Source of the DNA: Heliocidaris tuberculata
Taxonomy: Eukaryota > Echinodermata > Echinoidea > Camarodonta > Echinometridae
Assembly: GCA_025618425.1 (NCBI GenBank)
Contig: CM046850.1
Coordinates: forward strand, 492,819-556,818
Length of the DNA stretch: 64,000 nt
Direction: 5' to 3'
Below are positions 1-11,269 of this stretch, piece by piece. The translations under genes were made by a program, and so were the position numbers. Each line of letters begins with the position of its first letter. Within the stretch, counting starts at the first letter, position 1. Below the pieces are notes generated by a model, which searched no databases, was not told the DNA's origin, and worked only from the letters and a program-made list of their open reading frames with translations.

Positions 1-429
1 AAGCCTCCAATGCAAGTCATGGAAGCTGATACTAGATAGAACATTTAAAATGCAAGATAATATATTTTTGTCTGAAAAGATATATCCATCTATTCATACA
101 TCCCCCACTATCTTTCTATACATTTTTTTTTTCAATTCACGCGTCTTCTAAAAAAAAGGGGGGGGGTGGAGATTCCTTTCGCCTTCCATTTTATTGTTCT
201 TCCAAAATCATCCTCTATGAATGATGCGTGCTCGCTTCACTTAGCTGGCCACGAGAATATAGTAATGGTATAGGTACCTCTATCATCATGATAATAATCA
301 TTCAATGTACTTTATAATCACCTAACGTCTATTGTTAATTCAACTCGACACAATGTCAGATTGGTTATCAATGTATAGGAGGATGATGAGCAGAATGACT
401 GAATATCACCTGTGTGACATTACACACGG
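1..429. other. Intergenic, no gene seen
   Basis: This AT-rich non-coding DNA has short G and T runs. No exon, RNA gene or delimited transposon is recognisable, and the open frames here are short and low-complexity. Confidence 0.5.
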
Positions 430-1665
430 TTAATTGAAGTAAATGTAAACGATTATAATGAAGGAAAATATTGCTACAATGCTGGTCATGCCATAAATCT
501 ATATAAGTGAGGTCTATTGGGGTGGGGTGGTGGGATGATGGGAGGGGAGTTTGGTTGTTTATAATCAATAAATGCGAAAGATTTTGATGAAGAAAAAAAT
601 TGGTAAGATGATGGTCATACCATAAGAGAGGTTTATGGGGGGGGGTGATAGGAGGGAGAGTCTGGTTATTAATTATAATAAATGCGAAAGATTTTGATGA
701 AGGAAAATATTGGTACGATGATGGTCATACCATAAGATAGATTTATTAGGAGTGGGTAGTGGGGTGATGGGAGGGGAGGCTGTTATTTATTTATTTTTAT
801 TTTTTTTTTGTAATAAATGTGAAAGATTTTGATTAAGGAAAAAATTGCTATAATTCAATTCAATCCAATTCAAATTTATTGGTCATGCACAAAAATTAAA
901 GTACATTTGGCATAAAAATCGTTTACCGGCTGTTTCTGCAAATATATAAAACATCAGTTTAACATAATAAATTCACATAAAATCAGAAATAAATAGAGCA
1001 CACAATAGGACGTGAATACAAATGATTTAACATAATGTGCATGACAAAAACAAAATACACACACACACAACGGCAGAAGACGGCATAAGGCAGAGGAAAT
1101 CAGATGTTTGGCAGTAACAGGCAAAGGATAAGCAGATGAAAAGATTGGAGGGAACAGAAGCAGAGTAAAGAAGATGGAGACATGCAGAGAAGAAAGTGAC
1201 GGGTAAAAAGTGGCAGATGTAGGCATAGGAAGAGAAAAGAAAAGCATAGAGTAAAAGAAGGAGAGGGATAGAACAGTAGAAATTAGGTTGTGAAAGATAA
1301 GAAAGGGAGAGAAGAAAGATGAGAAAGAGGATGAATGGAAAAGGAGGGAGAAGTGAAAAGTGGCAAGACATGCAGGTGATTACAGCATTGTAACATTTAC
1401 AGCACTATAGTTTTGAATTATAATTCTACGATGATGGTCATTCCATAAGAAGAGGTTTATAGGGGTGGGTGGTGTCACGGGAGGGGAGTCTGGTTGTTGA
1501 TTATAATCATAAATGCGAAAGATTTTGATGAAGGTAAAATATTGCTACGATGAAGGTAGTTTATATGGGGAGGGGTGGGTGGGGTGATGGGAGGGGGAAT
1601 CTGTTTTTCTTATCATAATAAATGCGAAAGATTATGATGAAGTAAAATATTGATGTGAGTGGTGG
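430..1665 (+). repeat. Minisatellite of roughly 110-120 bp period, interrupted
   Basis: A unit containing AAATGCGAAAGATTTTGATG, then a GATGATGGTCATACCATAAG block, then a GT-rich GGGGTGGGTGGTGGGGTGATG block, recurs about six times. Copies begin near 446, 572, 680, 815, 1511 and 1620. The array is split between about 850 and 1428 by a retroposon 3' end, and the repeat phase resumes after it. The units have diverged, mostly in the G-run segment. No coding potential is apparent. Confidence 0.75.
850..1428 (-). mobile_element. 5'-truncated LINE-like retroposon (3' UTR only)
   Basis: The left edge carries the ATTCAATTCAATCCAATTCAAATTTATTGG signature, which on the minus strand is an AATTGAATTGAAT-type 3' tail. 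Next comes about 300 bp that is almost pure purine on the + strand (1060-1370). The copy at 24240-26680 has the same tail, purine block and orientation, and there it is followed by a reverse transcriptase ORF. It sits inside the minisatellite. ATAATTC near both edges may be a target-site duplication. Confidence 0.6.
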
Positions 1666-1756
1666 AGTGTCCTATTCTGAAAGTGGGGGGTGGGGGGGTT
1701 GGAAGAATTTGATTTGATGATTTATTTTTTTCATCTGCTAAGAAAGCACGTGTATG

Positions 1757-1922
1757 TTTGTAAACAAACAACCAGGGGACCTACGGCTTGAAGTCCTCTC
1801 CGAGGGACTTGGTAATGAGGATTAGTGCCATACCAAAGGGCACTAGCGCATCCACTTGGTTTCGAACCCGGGTCCTTCCAGTTACGAGACCATTGATCTA
1901 CCACTGAGCCATCGCGCCTCTA
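1757..1922 (-). mobile_element. tRNA-derived SINE
   Basis: Read on the minus strand, this begins GGCGCGATGGCTCAGTGGTAG with a consensus pol III A box (TGGCTCAGTGG), followed 34 nt later by a B box (GGTTCGAAACC, one mismatch). A non-tRNA body follows (GTGGATGCGCTAGTGCCCTT). The anticodon region does not fold as a good tRNA, so a SINE head is more likely than a functional tRNA. Confidence 0.6.
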
Positions 1923-2104
1923 TACTGATACCGTTTCAGATGATGCAAACGGGCATCAGTAAGGGATGGAAGAGGAAGGAGAGAGGAAAAACAGATAGAC
2001 AGACAGACACAGACAGATGAGGAGGGGTCAGAGAGGACGAGGAATGGAAGAGAGCGAATTCTCACCTAAATTGATTGCTTTTACTTTCATTTGTTTCTGT
2101 CTCT

Positions 2105-2331
2105 TTCAATCATTCTCTCTCTCGCTCTCTCTCGCTCTCTCTCTCTATCTCTCAGGATTCTTCTTGATCTCTTTGTCACTCCCTTCTCTCCTCTCTTTCT
2201 TTATCTATCTTTCCTCTTGTATATCTCTGTGACATCTCTCTGTTCTTATATATATATATATATATATAATATATAAAGTTAATAGTTCTTCGACGGAGAT
2301 TAAAAATAGAGATACAGAATAAGTCACTCTT

Positions 2332-2391
<60 letters not shown>

Positions 2392-2404
2392 ATATATATA
2401 TATA
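2105..2404. repeat. (CT)n and (TA)n microsatellites
   Basis: There is an impure CT/TC tract at 2105-2230, TA repeats around 2250-2270, a nearly pure (CT)n at about 2332-2391, and a short TA run after it. The open frames across this stretch are artefacts of the repeat. Confidence 0.9.
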
Positions 2405-3500
2405 TGTAAAGAAAATCAAGTTCAATCAGATCAACAACAGCTCACACATCAAAATGTATTTCAAGTTTGTTTTCTGTTTTATTATAAAGACAAAACAAGA
2501 GTATCATTCATAGATAATGAAGAAGTTGTTAGTAAGTTATTATACCTATTAATTACAATATCATCTTAAAAATAACTGATAAAATTTTATCAGTTTCTCG
2601 ATTTTGGCTATACAATTTCAACAACCTCTTAATCGCTTGTTTAAAACTGTAAGAAAAATATCAACAGCCTTTTTGTTATGCAATGTACAGAGCAATCATT
2701 CTGTACAATTTGGCATTAGAATTCAAGTCTCTCATAAACTCGATTACAATTGTGTGTCTATTACGGGTGCACATTACATCAGTGAAAATAACAACAGGAA
2801 AGTGCCGACGAATTACACAGTAGTGTTTACAAAAATCTGTGGAGTTACACTGCTTTTTCTAGAGTAGCTCCCTCTATAGACGAGTTTGAGTACAATCTCA
2901 ACTCCAAGCAGAGCTACCGGGTGACGTGGAAGCTATACAGGACGATAATATATTTTTAAAAAGATTTTTGTCATTGATGTGTGAATCCACATTTATTATG
3001 CCTATCCTTATGCATGCACATAATTAATACAAATACATGTATGTTAACCCTAACTTACTGTTGCAGCCTACATAACTTCAAGTTCATTTAAATGAAACTG
3101 ATGTAGACCTCAAATTACTTTTTAAAATGATCATCTACTTGTGGAGAACACAAGTACAGAATACAATCTTACATTTATCAACAATTGTCTTTTTCATGTG
3201 TTATTGAAGACCATAATTTACATGAAGCAGAAATTCAAGTTGAAAATGACCATTTGTATCCAGTAATGTAAAGTACACATTCAATTCAACATTATTTTTA
3301 AAAGTTGATTACTGAATTTCTTCACCATAAATACCTGAAATTAATGAACTCCATTTTCAAGTGAGTCAGACCAGGGAAATGTAACATTTCCCTGGTTTGA
3401 TTATGGATTTACTACTGGTAGGTTTTATGGTCTAACAGAGATTTATAGGAGTTGACAATTGGTTCAAAAAAATAATTTCACCAAGATGACTACTAAGTAA
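2405..3500. other. Non-coding stretch left of the gap
   Basis: No exon with splice sites and no recognisable protein similarity was found. One short perfect palindrome at 3371-3395 is listed separately. The N-terminal exons of the UNC93A-like gene could in principle lie here or in the gap, but I saw none. Confidence 0.4.
3371..3395. repeat. Perfect 12-bp inverted repeat
   Basis: CCAGGGAAATGT and ACATTTCCCTGG are exact reverse complements separated by a single A. They would form a tight hairpin or cruciform 105 bp left of the assembly gap. Confidence 0.85.
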
Positions 3501-4000
3501 NNNNNNNNNNNNNNNNNNNNNNNNNNNNNNNNNNNNNNNNNNNNNNNNNNNNNNNNNNNNNNNNNNNNNNNNNNNNNNNNNNNNNNNNNNNNNNNNNNNN
3601 NNNNNNNNNNNNNNNNNNNNNNNNNNNNNNNNNNNNNNNNNNNNNNNNNNNNNNNNNNNNNNNNNNNNNNNNNNNNNNNNNNNNNNNNNNNNNNNNNNNN
3701 NNNNNNNNNNNNNNNNNNNNNNNNNNNNNNNNNNNNNNNNNNNNNNNNNNNNNNNNNNNNNNNNNNNNNNNNNNNNNNNNNNNNNNNNNNNNNNNNNNNN
3801 NNNNNNNNNNNNNNNNNNNNNNNNNNNNNNNNNNNNNNNNNNNNNNNNNNNNNNNNNNNNNNNNNNNNNNNNNNNNNNNNNNNNNNNNNNNNNNNNNNNN
3901 NNNNNNNNNNNNNNNNNNNNNNNNNNNNNNNNNNNNNNNNNNNNNNNNNNNNNNNNNNNNNNNNNNNNNNNNNNNNNNNNNNNNNNNNNNNNNNNNNNNN
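3501..4000. other. Assembly gap of 500 N
   Basis: There are exactly 500 unknown bases. The round number suggests a default-size gap, so the true missing length is unknown. Open frames crossing it are meaningless. Confidence 0.98.
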
Positions 4001-4759
4001 GACCCGTACCAAAGATGATGTAATTGTTGAAAAAAATTCATATAAAATCAATGATAAATATTTGAACACTTTTTTTCCATATGTATTAAGAGGGATAATT
4101 ACTGGTTCAGATCAGTCCATGAGAGAGCAGGAGTTGGTCCCATTGGGATTTTATGGGGACTTTATTAGCAGCCCAAGAAACCTCATAACCACTGTAGCTC
4201 AGACCAGGTTTGTGGTTAGTCTAAGTTGCAGCCACTGTAGAGAGAAAAAATGCTGAAAAACACACCCCCTTCATATTTTCAGGAAGTCAAGACAATTGTT
4301 TGAACTAGTCAAGACACAAGTTTTAATGGTGCCATTGCTATCACCTATTTTACATGATTTTTTCATTTCTCATTTTTAACACATGAGCCTATGTGGAAAT
4401 AATTACAAGCGTGCGCCCTCGAATGTAGGCAATATATATTTGGTTTATATCCGTCATCTTTGAACTAAAGCCTGAATCTACTCATCTACTTATGATCATC
4501 TGCACCGTAGGCATATGGTAGACAGCACACTTACGTACACAAAATAGTTTTGAAGAAGGGATGAATTTGCGCGGTTATTAAACGCGTAATGATGACTTTA
4601 TCAAGCGCCCGTCCCTAAAACAATAGTATTAATATTCAGGGTCTTGACGTCAGATATAACCCTCCGTGGCAATTTGCTCATTTGCATGAGTCTATATAGT
4701 CATGCTAGTGGGAATTGTATTTTGTCACATCACGCGCACTGGACCATTCAATTGCGCAG

Positions 4760-4935
4760 ATTCATTTCATGACGGATATGATAATCATTATTATTGTTTT
4801 TACAATGTATGTACCACATGAATATATATTTGTCATATATTTGTTAAAAAACATATAGATTATTTTGTTGATTTATTAATTTGTATACTTATATTGAAAA
4901 GTTTGGAAATAAATGTCATTAAATTGAATTGAAGT
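4760..4935 (+). mobile_element. Retroposon 3' tail
   Basis: An AT-rich segment ends AAATAAATGTCATTAAATTGAATTGAAG. This is the same type of AATAAA plus TTGAAT-repeat terminus seen at 54130-54165 and, inverted, at 850 and 24240. It looks like a very short 5'-truncated LINE copy just upstream of the first visible UNC93A-like exon. Confidence 0.5.
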
Positions 4936-5102
4936 GAAATTTCTTGTGGTTCGCTTCAGTTATCAAGTAACTGACGGTTCCAAGTACTTTGGAACTTGTA
5001 AAGGAATAGCATTTTATTACGAGCCCGCACTTACAAAACACTCTCACTCCCCCCCCCCCCCCCCGCCCCTCCCCTACTCACGCCCCAACGCTCCAACTTT
5101 AG

Positions 5103-8100
5103 AGACGGGGGATGTTAATGGAACGTACTGTGATCCTCCCGATCAGAGCCTGACCTACACTGTACTCAGCATCTATCTCGTCCCCGGAGTCATGGCCGTA
5201 ATCATCGTAGCTGTCCTCGTCGACAACCTTGCAGCAAGTCGGAAATTCGTGATCAGGGAACCTTTGATTTATTCTTCGACACGGCTCATGAAGGATAAGA
5301 AGATGCTACTCATTATTCCTCTCACAATGTACAGTGGGTTGGAAATGGCTTTCATCTCGGGCGAATTCACTAAGGTGTGTTTATAATAATGCTAGGATCT
5401 AACCCAGGACCTCTCTAATGACAGTAAAAAATAAAAAAAAAAAATTTAAAAAAAAACCTCCACCATTATATCACAGCGCTGAAACTTTTTCTTGTCTTGA
5501 ATGCGGAATATATATCATATTTGATAGTGTGAAACTTTTTGACTTTTATTATGAAACAAGTTGTTCAAAAAGCCATTTACAGATTTGAAAGAAGCTACAG
5601 ACAAGAATCTAATTATGATTAATTTCACGTATTATATGCCCGTTACTTGTTATTTGCACTAAAGAAGAAATAATGTAGCAACCGTTAAGAATCGGTAAAA
5701 TTGATTTATGATATACCCGATGCTGAGCTTTTCAAAACAATGTTGTTATTATTATTCACCTAAATCGTGATTCTAATGTAGATGGCACAAAAAACACGAA
5801 TGATGAAAGAGAAGATAAGGAGATAATAGCATGAGCTGATAACCAAGTTCATTACTGATCCATTACTGTCAGATATCGGATTATTCTATATATCTGTGTT
5901 TCTCCCCCCCCCCCCCCTCTCTCTCCCTCTGTATATCTCTCCCTATCTCTGTCTTTCTCTTTCTCTTTCTCTATTCCCTTTCTTATCGCTTTTCTCTTTT
6001 AAATTTGCTACTGTCTTCACATTTTATTCCCCTCCTTTCCCTGCTCTATTTGAAAATATTTGCTTATTCTTTTATTTCGTTCTCGTTACCAACTTAACAT
6101 CTCCATCCTTTCTCACCCACATTCTCCTATGCTCCTCGTTCACTCTTCTCATTCTGCTCTTCTTTCTTATTCTGATTTTTTAAATTACTTCTTCCTCCTC
6201 TTTCCTTCCTTTTCCTTGTCTTCCTGGTTATCCTCTTCCCTTCTACCTCCTCTGCCTCAACTTCCTCCCATAATTTCTCATCCTTCTGTTATCCTCCTTT
6301 ACTTCCACCTTCTCCCATTCTCCGCCATCTCGCCTCCCCTGGTCTTCTTCCTCCCTTCCTCCCCATCTCCCCTCCCATACTTCCTCCTCTCAATTATACT
6401 CCTCTTCAGTCTTATGTCACTTGTAGCCTGGGCGTTGGCTGGGTAGGCTACATCATGATTTGTTACGGAGTAGCTGACGCCCTTTGCTCCGTCATATTCG
6501 GTCGCCTCGTCAAGTACACTGGTCAGATCCCATTCTTCTGCCTCGGTGCCCTCATCAATGTCTCACTCATCATTACTCTCTTCGTCTGGGAACCCTGTTA
6601 TGACGACCTTCCCGTCTTCTTCGTTATCGCTGCGATGTGGGGAGTCGCAGATGCTGTCTGGCAAACACAGTTGAATGGTAATTACCAGATTTCTGATTGA
6701 CCGGATAATTGATAGGAAGCGCTCCCTCTCAAGATTAGACATCATTTGCTTTGGTCTATTTAGGAAAAAACAAAATTCTTGGCCCTGATTAACGATTCCT
6801 GTCATAGGCTTCATAATTTCACCTACCGTATCTTTCATTCCGTCTTTGACAGCTCCCCCCCCCCCCCAAAAAAAAAAAAATAATAATAATAATAATAAAG
6901 TGATTTTTATATTGCGCATAATAATAGATTCTCTATGCGCTTTACAACAATCAATAATACAATATATTTCATGATTTATCAAAAGATTTATATATAATAG
7001 CACGTAGTAAATAACGCAGGTAGTTTAACAGAAATACATATCGTATACAAGGATAAAAACAAAAACATAAACAAAAACCTTCTTTTTCACACTTACTCTT
7101 TTACACACATATATTCTTCCCCTTCTCTACTTATCTTGTTTCCCCGGTATTTTCGCCGTCACTCCTCTCTCTTTTCTCGTTTTACAGTCCCCCCCCCCCC
7201 CCCCCCCCCTCTCACTTTCTATTTCTTACCCAATTTTCCTCTCATTTTAGATTTCGCACATGTCGACGGAGTAGGCCTACTTTAGTTTTGTTATATTATA
7301 GAAGATTATACAAGGGCATACACCTTCCAATATTACTGATTCCGTGTATAAAATCTCATCAGCGTTGCGGTTCTGCTGATCATTATTTCATAAGATAATA
7401 AATTAATTATTATCTATTACTGTTATAATTAGTTTCTTAGACAATCGTTTGCAATGTGTAAAATATTATGGAGTATTATCTTCTTATAAAACAAATCATG
7501 CTGGTGTGCCTCAAGGCACGAAATTAGGACCCATATTGTTTTTGATTATGTTTAATGATGCATGTCTAAATGAAATATTACCACATTTAAATATGTGAAT
7601 GACCTTACATTGGTAGAAAATCGTTTACTACAAACTCCATCAATATTGCAATCTCACTTGAATGAATTAGTAAACTGGTCTTCTAATAATAACATGAAAC
7701 TCAATCCCAATAAATGCAGTGTTATCAGAATTACAATTGTTAGAAACCCACCTTTACCATGTTTACCTGAAGTATTATACATCGGTGATTCTTCTCTTAA
7801 ATATGTTGAAACTGTAAAAATACTTGGTGTATATATTCAGTCGAACTTGAAATGGGATACTCAAACTGCAGATATTTTAAAAAGATGTAACAGAAAATCG
7901 TATATGTTTAGAATGGTCAAACAGTTATGTATAACCTCCCGATGTCTGATCTCATACAAATTTATGTTGGGTATATTCGTCGAATCTTGGAATACTGTGT
8001 ACCAGTTTTTAATGGTGGACTTACTATTAAACATGTAGGACGTTTAGAGGGAATACAGAAAAGAGTGTGTAAAATAGTTATTGGTACATATTACGTAGAT

Positions 8101-8929
8101 TATGAAAATGCTCTTACAAAATGTGAATTACAACGGTTAGAAACTAGGCGAGAAAAACTATGTATTGAGTTTGCTAAATCTCTGTTAAATAGCACACAAT
8201 GTAAAGACTGGTAACCAAAAAAGAAAAATTTCTTTAAGACATGTATCAAATTTTGCACAGTTTAAATGCAAACCGGTTCGATTCAGAAAGAGTGCAATAC
8301 CACATTTCATAAATCTACTCAATTCCCAGTAATGTTCATTAATATATTTCTCCTTAAAAATTTTACAGAAATTTTTTTTGATTTTATAATCTCTGTGTCA
8401 GTTTTAATTTCAGTCCAATTTTAAAATTCTGATTTGTATTCATGTTTTGTATTTACTTATTTTGTTATGTATATTGTCATTCTTATTTCATATGTTATTT
8501 CTATCCATGATCAATTTTTATGTATTTCTGCAATGTGAGCATGCTAATTTCAGCCCTTGGGCTGCCAATCATGTATTGAATTTTAAATGAAATAAACCAT
8601 TACTAGAACTTGAACTAAACTTTACCCTGTATAATTGTTAAAAAGTAACAGTAGTAATGATAATATGTAATAAACTTTTTCTCTTTTTACCCTTACTCAT
8701 CCATGCAGTCCTCTATGGTATACTCTTCCTTGACCAGCAGGAGCAAGCTTATTCCAATTATCGTCTCTGGGAGTCCGTAGGTTTCACCGTGGCCTTTGCT
8801 TACAGTAACTTCCTCTGCGTCTGGATCAAACTCACCATCTTGGTGTGTGTCCTTGGGTTAGGAATGTTTGGTTATGCTGGTGTCGAGCTCATGGTGAGAC
8901 GAAAACATCATGAAACACCGAGAGATTAG
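5103..8929 (+). CDS. UNC93A: UNC93A-like membrane protein, last three exons (partial)
   Basis: Exons are 5103-5374, 6410-6677 and 8709-8929 (stop TAG), joined by AG/GT introns with compatible phases 0 and 1. The roughly 253 codons seen are the C-terminal half of an UNC93A-type protein; the family is usually about 450-500 residues. Exon one has a strongly hydrophobic helix ending at VLVDNL, then LLIIPLTMYSGLEMAFISG. Exon two has GYIMICYGVADALC, GRLVKYTG and the family hallmark WGVADAVWQTQ. Exon three has YSNYRLWESVGFTVAF, one more helix and a charged tail (RRKHH). UNC93 proteins are multi-pass proteins of the major-facilitator type; UNC93A's own function is poorly known, while UNC93B1 traffics Toll-like receptors. 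No upstream exons were found in the window. Intron two carries a LINE, and intron one a pyrimidine-rich block. The orthology call (A rather than another UNC93) is inference. Confidence 0.88.
5885..6407 (+). repeat. About 520-bp pyrimidine-rich block before a splice acceptor
   Basis: The + strand is overwhelmingly C and T from a C-run near 5906 to the acceptor CTCTTCAG ending at 6409. A normal polypyrimidine tract is a few tens of bases. The block resembles, in reverse orientation, the 3' UTR of the retroposon family at 24540-25110, so it may be an old insertion that now abuts the exon. Confidence 0.7.
6845..7210. repeat. C runs, (AAT)n and low-complexity intron sequence
   Basis: A C14 run is followed by A and AAT repeats at 6855-6898, and a long C run follows near 7190-7209. 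The segment 6895-7080 has the look of a retroposon tail (AATAATAAAGTGATTTTTATATTGCGC), similar to sea-urchin-type SINE 3' ends, but I could not delimit it. Confidence 0.45.
7440..8622 (+). mobile_element. 5'-truncated LINE, inactive reverse transcriptase fragment
   Basis: The element begins inside the reverse transcriptase: VPQGTKLGPILFLIMFNDAC is recognisable at 7505-7565. A one-base deletion follows, then KYVNDLTL where the active-site YVDD should be (Asp to Asn). The frame then reads on through LNPNKCSVI, VKILGVYIQSNLKWD and LISYKFMLG, with a further frame change near 7930-7990 into VGYIRRILEYCVPVFNGGLT. A 3' UTR ends GAAATAAACCATTACTAGAACTTG. The protein is closely similar to the minus-strand copy at 24240-26680. 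It lies in intron two of the UNC93A-like gene in sense orientation. Confidence 0.85.
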
Positions 8930-9134
8930 TTTTCCGGAAGAACGACATCCAGAAGATTCGTGTACAGTTCTCTCTTGGATTATAAATACACATTACAAAT
9001 CCTGGAACATCGTGAGATTAGGTTCCTGGAAGACCATGAAGATTCCTATATAATATACTGTTCGCTCTTTTTACAGTTATTCAAAAGATTTTTTTCAAAC
9101 GTTTTAGCCTTCCATATGCTATTTCATTGAGTCA

Positions 9135-9140
9135 AATAAA
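9135..9140 (+). promoter_or_regulatory. Candidate polyadenylation signal
   Basis: AATAAA lies about 205 bases after the UNC93A-like stop codon. It is a plausible cleavage signal for that gene, but AATAAA is common in DNA this AT-rich and there is no transcript evidence. Confidence 0.4.
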
Positions 9141-9908
9141 ACAACGCTTTATATCTCAATGAAACTTATATATATATTTCAAACTAAAATAAATCACAAT
9201 ATTTTTACATTTCTCTCATTTACATTTCTACAAGCAAAAGTTGAAGTGACTGCCATACCCGATATAGAATATATCTCTTATCCTAATAACGCTGTATTTT
9301 TTCTTCTTCTTCATGGTAGTAACTATGGGAATTTTGTAATAAACTTTTGTACAAACAATTGTTGCTATCATTTCCCTTCTTTTCAAAACCCAAAATTATA
9401 TTTTCTAAATTATATTTCATCTGTTCTGAGAGCCTTCATGTATTCATTTTGCTGTTTCATTCCAGATTGATTAACAGATTTCACATTCATGAAAGAAATG
9501 TACAATTTTCTTCCAACTCTTTTTTACAAAACGAACATTTTTCGTTACTGACTTTTCGTAACTGCTTTTTCAAGAAGAGAATTCTATTTACTATCTTATA
9601 CTGAAATATCTCAAACCAATATCTGAATATCCGGAGTAAAACGAAATATCATTAAATGATATTTCTGCATTTTTAAACTTTCAGGAGTGTAATCTAAATG
9701 TCGTTTCCATTTCAAACATATTGAGGGTATACATTTTCATTTTCCAAGAAGAGTTTTGTAGACGTATCTACATCCTTGTAGGCTATGGACTTGTATTTTG
9801 ATATGTGAAGGCATTAATGAATCTACTATATATATATATTTTTTTTTTCATATTCCATATCCATACTTTATTGCTTGACTTATAGAATAATAACACAAAT
9901 GATTCAAC
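9141..9908. other. Intergenic, no gene seen
   Basis: AT-rich sequence. The two overlapping open frames here are short, rich in F, N and S, and resemble no domain. Confidence 0.5.
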
Positions 9909-10191
9909 CAGGGGCGGATTCAGGATTTCGTATAAGGGGGGGGGGGGGGGCACACAAATGCAGGATTGTCAACTTTGGGAAACTGCTTGGAGGGAGACCC
10001 ATATTTTTTGGGTCTCGCCAGCCCTCCAAAAGTCGCTCAGAGGGGGGGGGGTGCCCCCCCAAAAAAAGGTTTTCTGGTCGAAAAGGGGGGGGCACAATCG
10101 CAAATAGGAGGGGCACAATGCATTGTTTTCACTCAAAAGAGGGGGGGGGGGCACGGGCCGGGATTGCCCCCCCCCCCCTATATCCGCCACT
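9909..10191. mobile_element. hAT-like MITE with G/C runs
   Basis: The ends are CAGGGGCGGAT and, inverted, ATCCGCCACT. The element is flanked by GATTCAAC on both sides (9901-9908 and 10192-10199), an 8-bp target-site duplication typical of hAT transposons. The interior has long G runs and a C run but no transposase. Four frames stay open across it because of the G/C runs; none is a gene. Confidence 0.8.
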
Positions 10192-10509
10192 GATTCAACT
10201 TCAAGCTGAAGTTTTGCTCACAGTCCCATCCTCTTCAATCAAGTCGCTGATACTTTTGATGCTTTTTCATACCAAGATCTAAAAAATACAGATTTTTAAC
10301 CAATTTGGATAGAGCTATTTCTCCACAATCTGCACAACGGGTAAGTTAACAACCAGTCATTTCCCTTTGCTCGACTCAACAAAGACAAAGCGTGAAATGC
10401 AACTTTCAAAATAATGGATTAGCAACTTTATGAGATAATGTCGAAGAATACTCATCACCAAACCCTACTGCTAAAAATGACTGCATTAAATGATTACCAG
10501 TCAGACCCA

Positions 10510-11236
10510 ACTCGGAAAACCGAGCACAGGTATATACTCCGAAAACCGTGTGTGGAGCAAGATGAATATAGAGCCTTCATCGTTCATTGCGCGGCCGTGT
10601 TATGGCAAAACAATATATCTACACGTGCCGTCTTTTCCAGTAATTCAAGTTTAAAACTTTAAGAAAGTACAGTCAAGATTGTAGCTTTGTTCAGTATTTC
10701 GTACTCTGACTGAGAATTGATAAATAGATCATTGTTATGTACAATAAAAAATAATCTTACAAAAGTCCCATATATTTGAATAATTTGCATAATTAAAACA
10801 TACGTTGTTTTGCTGCATGCAGCTATGGCAGAACAACGTATGTCTCAATCAATGACGGAGTTGCTACAGCAAAACAACGTATATCGTTGTGACGGCAAAA
10901 TGGCGTAAGTCTACAAAGACATATATTTATGTCACCAGCTGTGGATAACGGTTATCGTTATCACATTTGCAGTTGTCTATGGAAATGTGTACATGTGTGC
11001 GACAAGGGGGATGTGGGTATACGTCCCCCACTTTTGAGGGAGGGGGATGGCCTGTAAAAAATATACCCCCACTCTCAAGGAAAATGATTTAAAAATTAAT
11101 CAGTTATTGAGAATTTGTCAAACTTAAGATTAGTGAGTAATGAAAATTTCAGTTTTGGGATGTAAAAATGCCCAAATTTTCGAGCTCGCTCGCATAACAC
11201 ATGAAAATACATAATTATTTGAGGTGTTCGCTCGCG

Positions 11237-11269
<33 letters not shown>

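Noticed and set aside
3464..4069. Open frames of 182-201 codons on the minus strand
   Set aside because: They consist almost entirely of the N gap.
4934..5386. Treating the whole open frame from 4934 as one exon
   Set aside because: The first 169 bases contain a C run and no UNC93-like sequence; AG at 5101-5102 is a sensible acceptor and the similarity starts after it. The frame also reads past the donor at 5374.
6410..6430. Acceptor TTGTAG near 6422-6427 for the UNC93A-like exon 2
   Set aside because: It would put the following sequence out of frame with exon 1 and lose SYVTC, which fits the family at this position. The acceptor ending at 6409 restores the frame.
9875..10282. Gly/Pro-rich open frames on both strands
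   Set aside because: They are produced by G and C runs inside a MITE bounded by an 8-bp target duplication.
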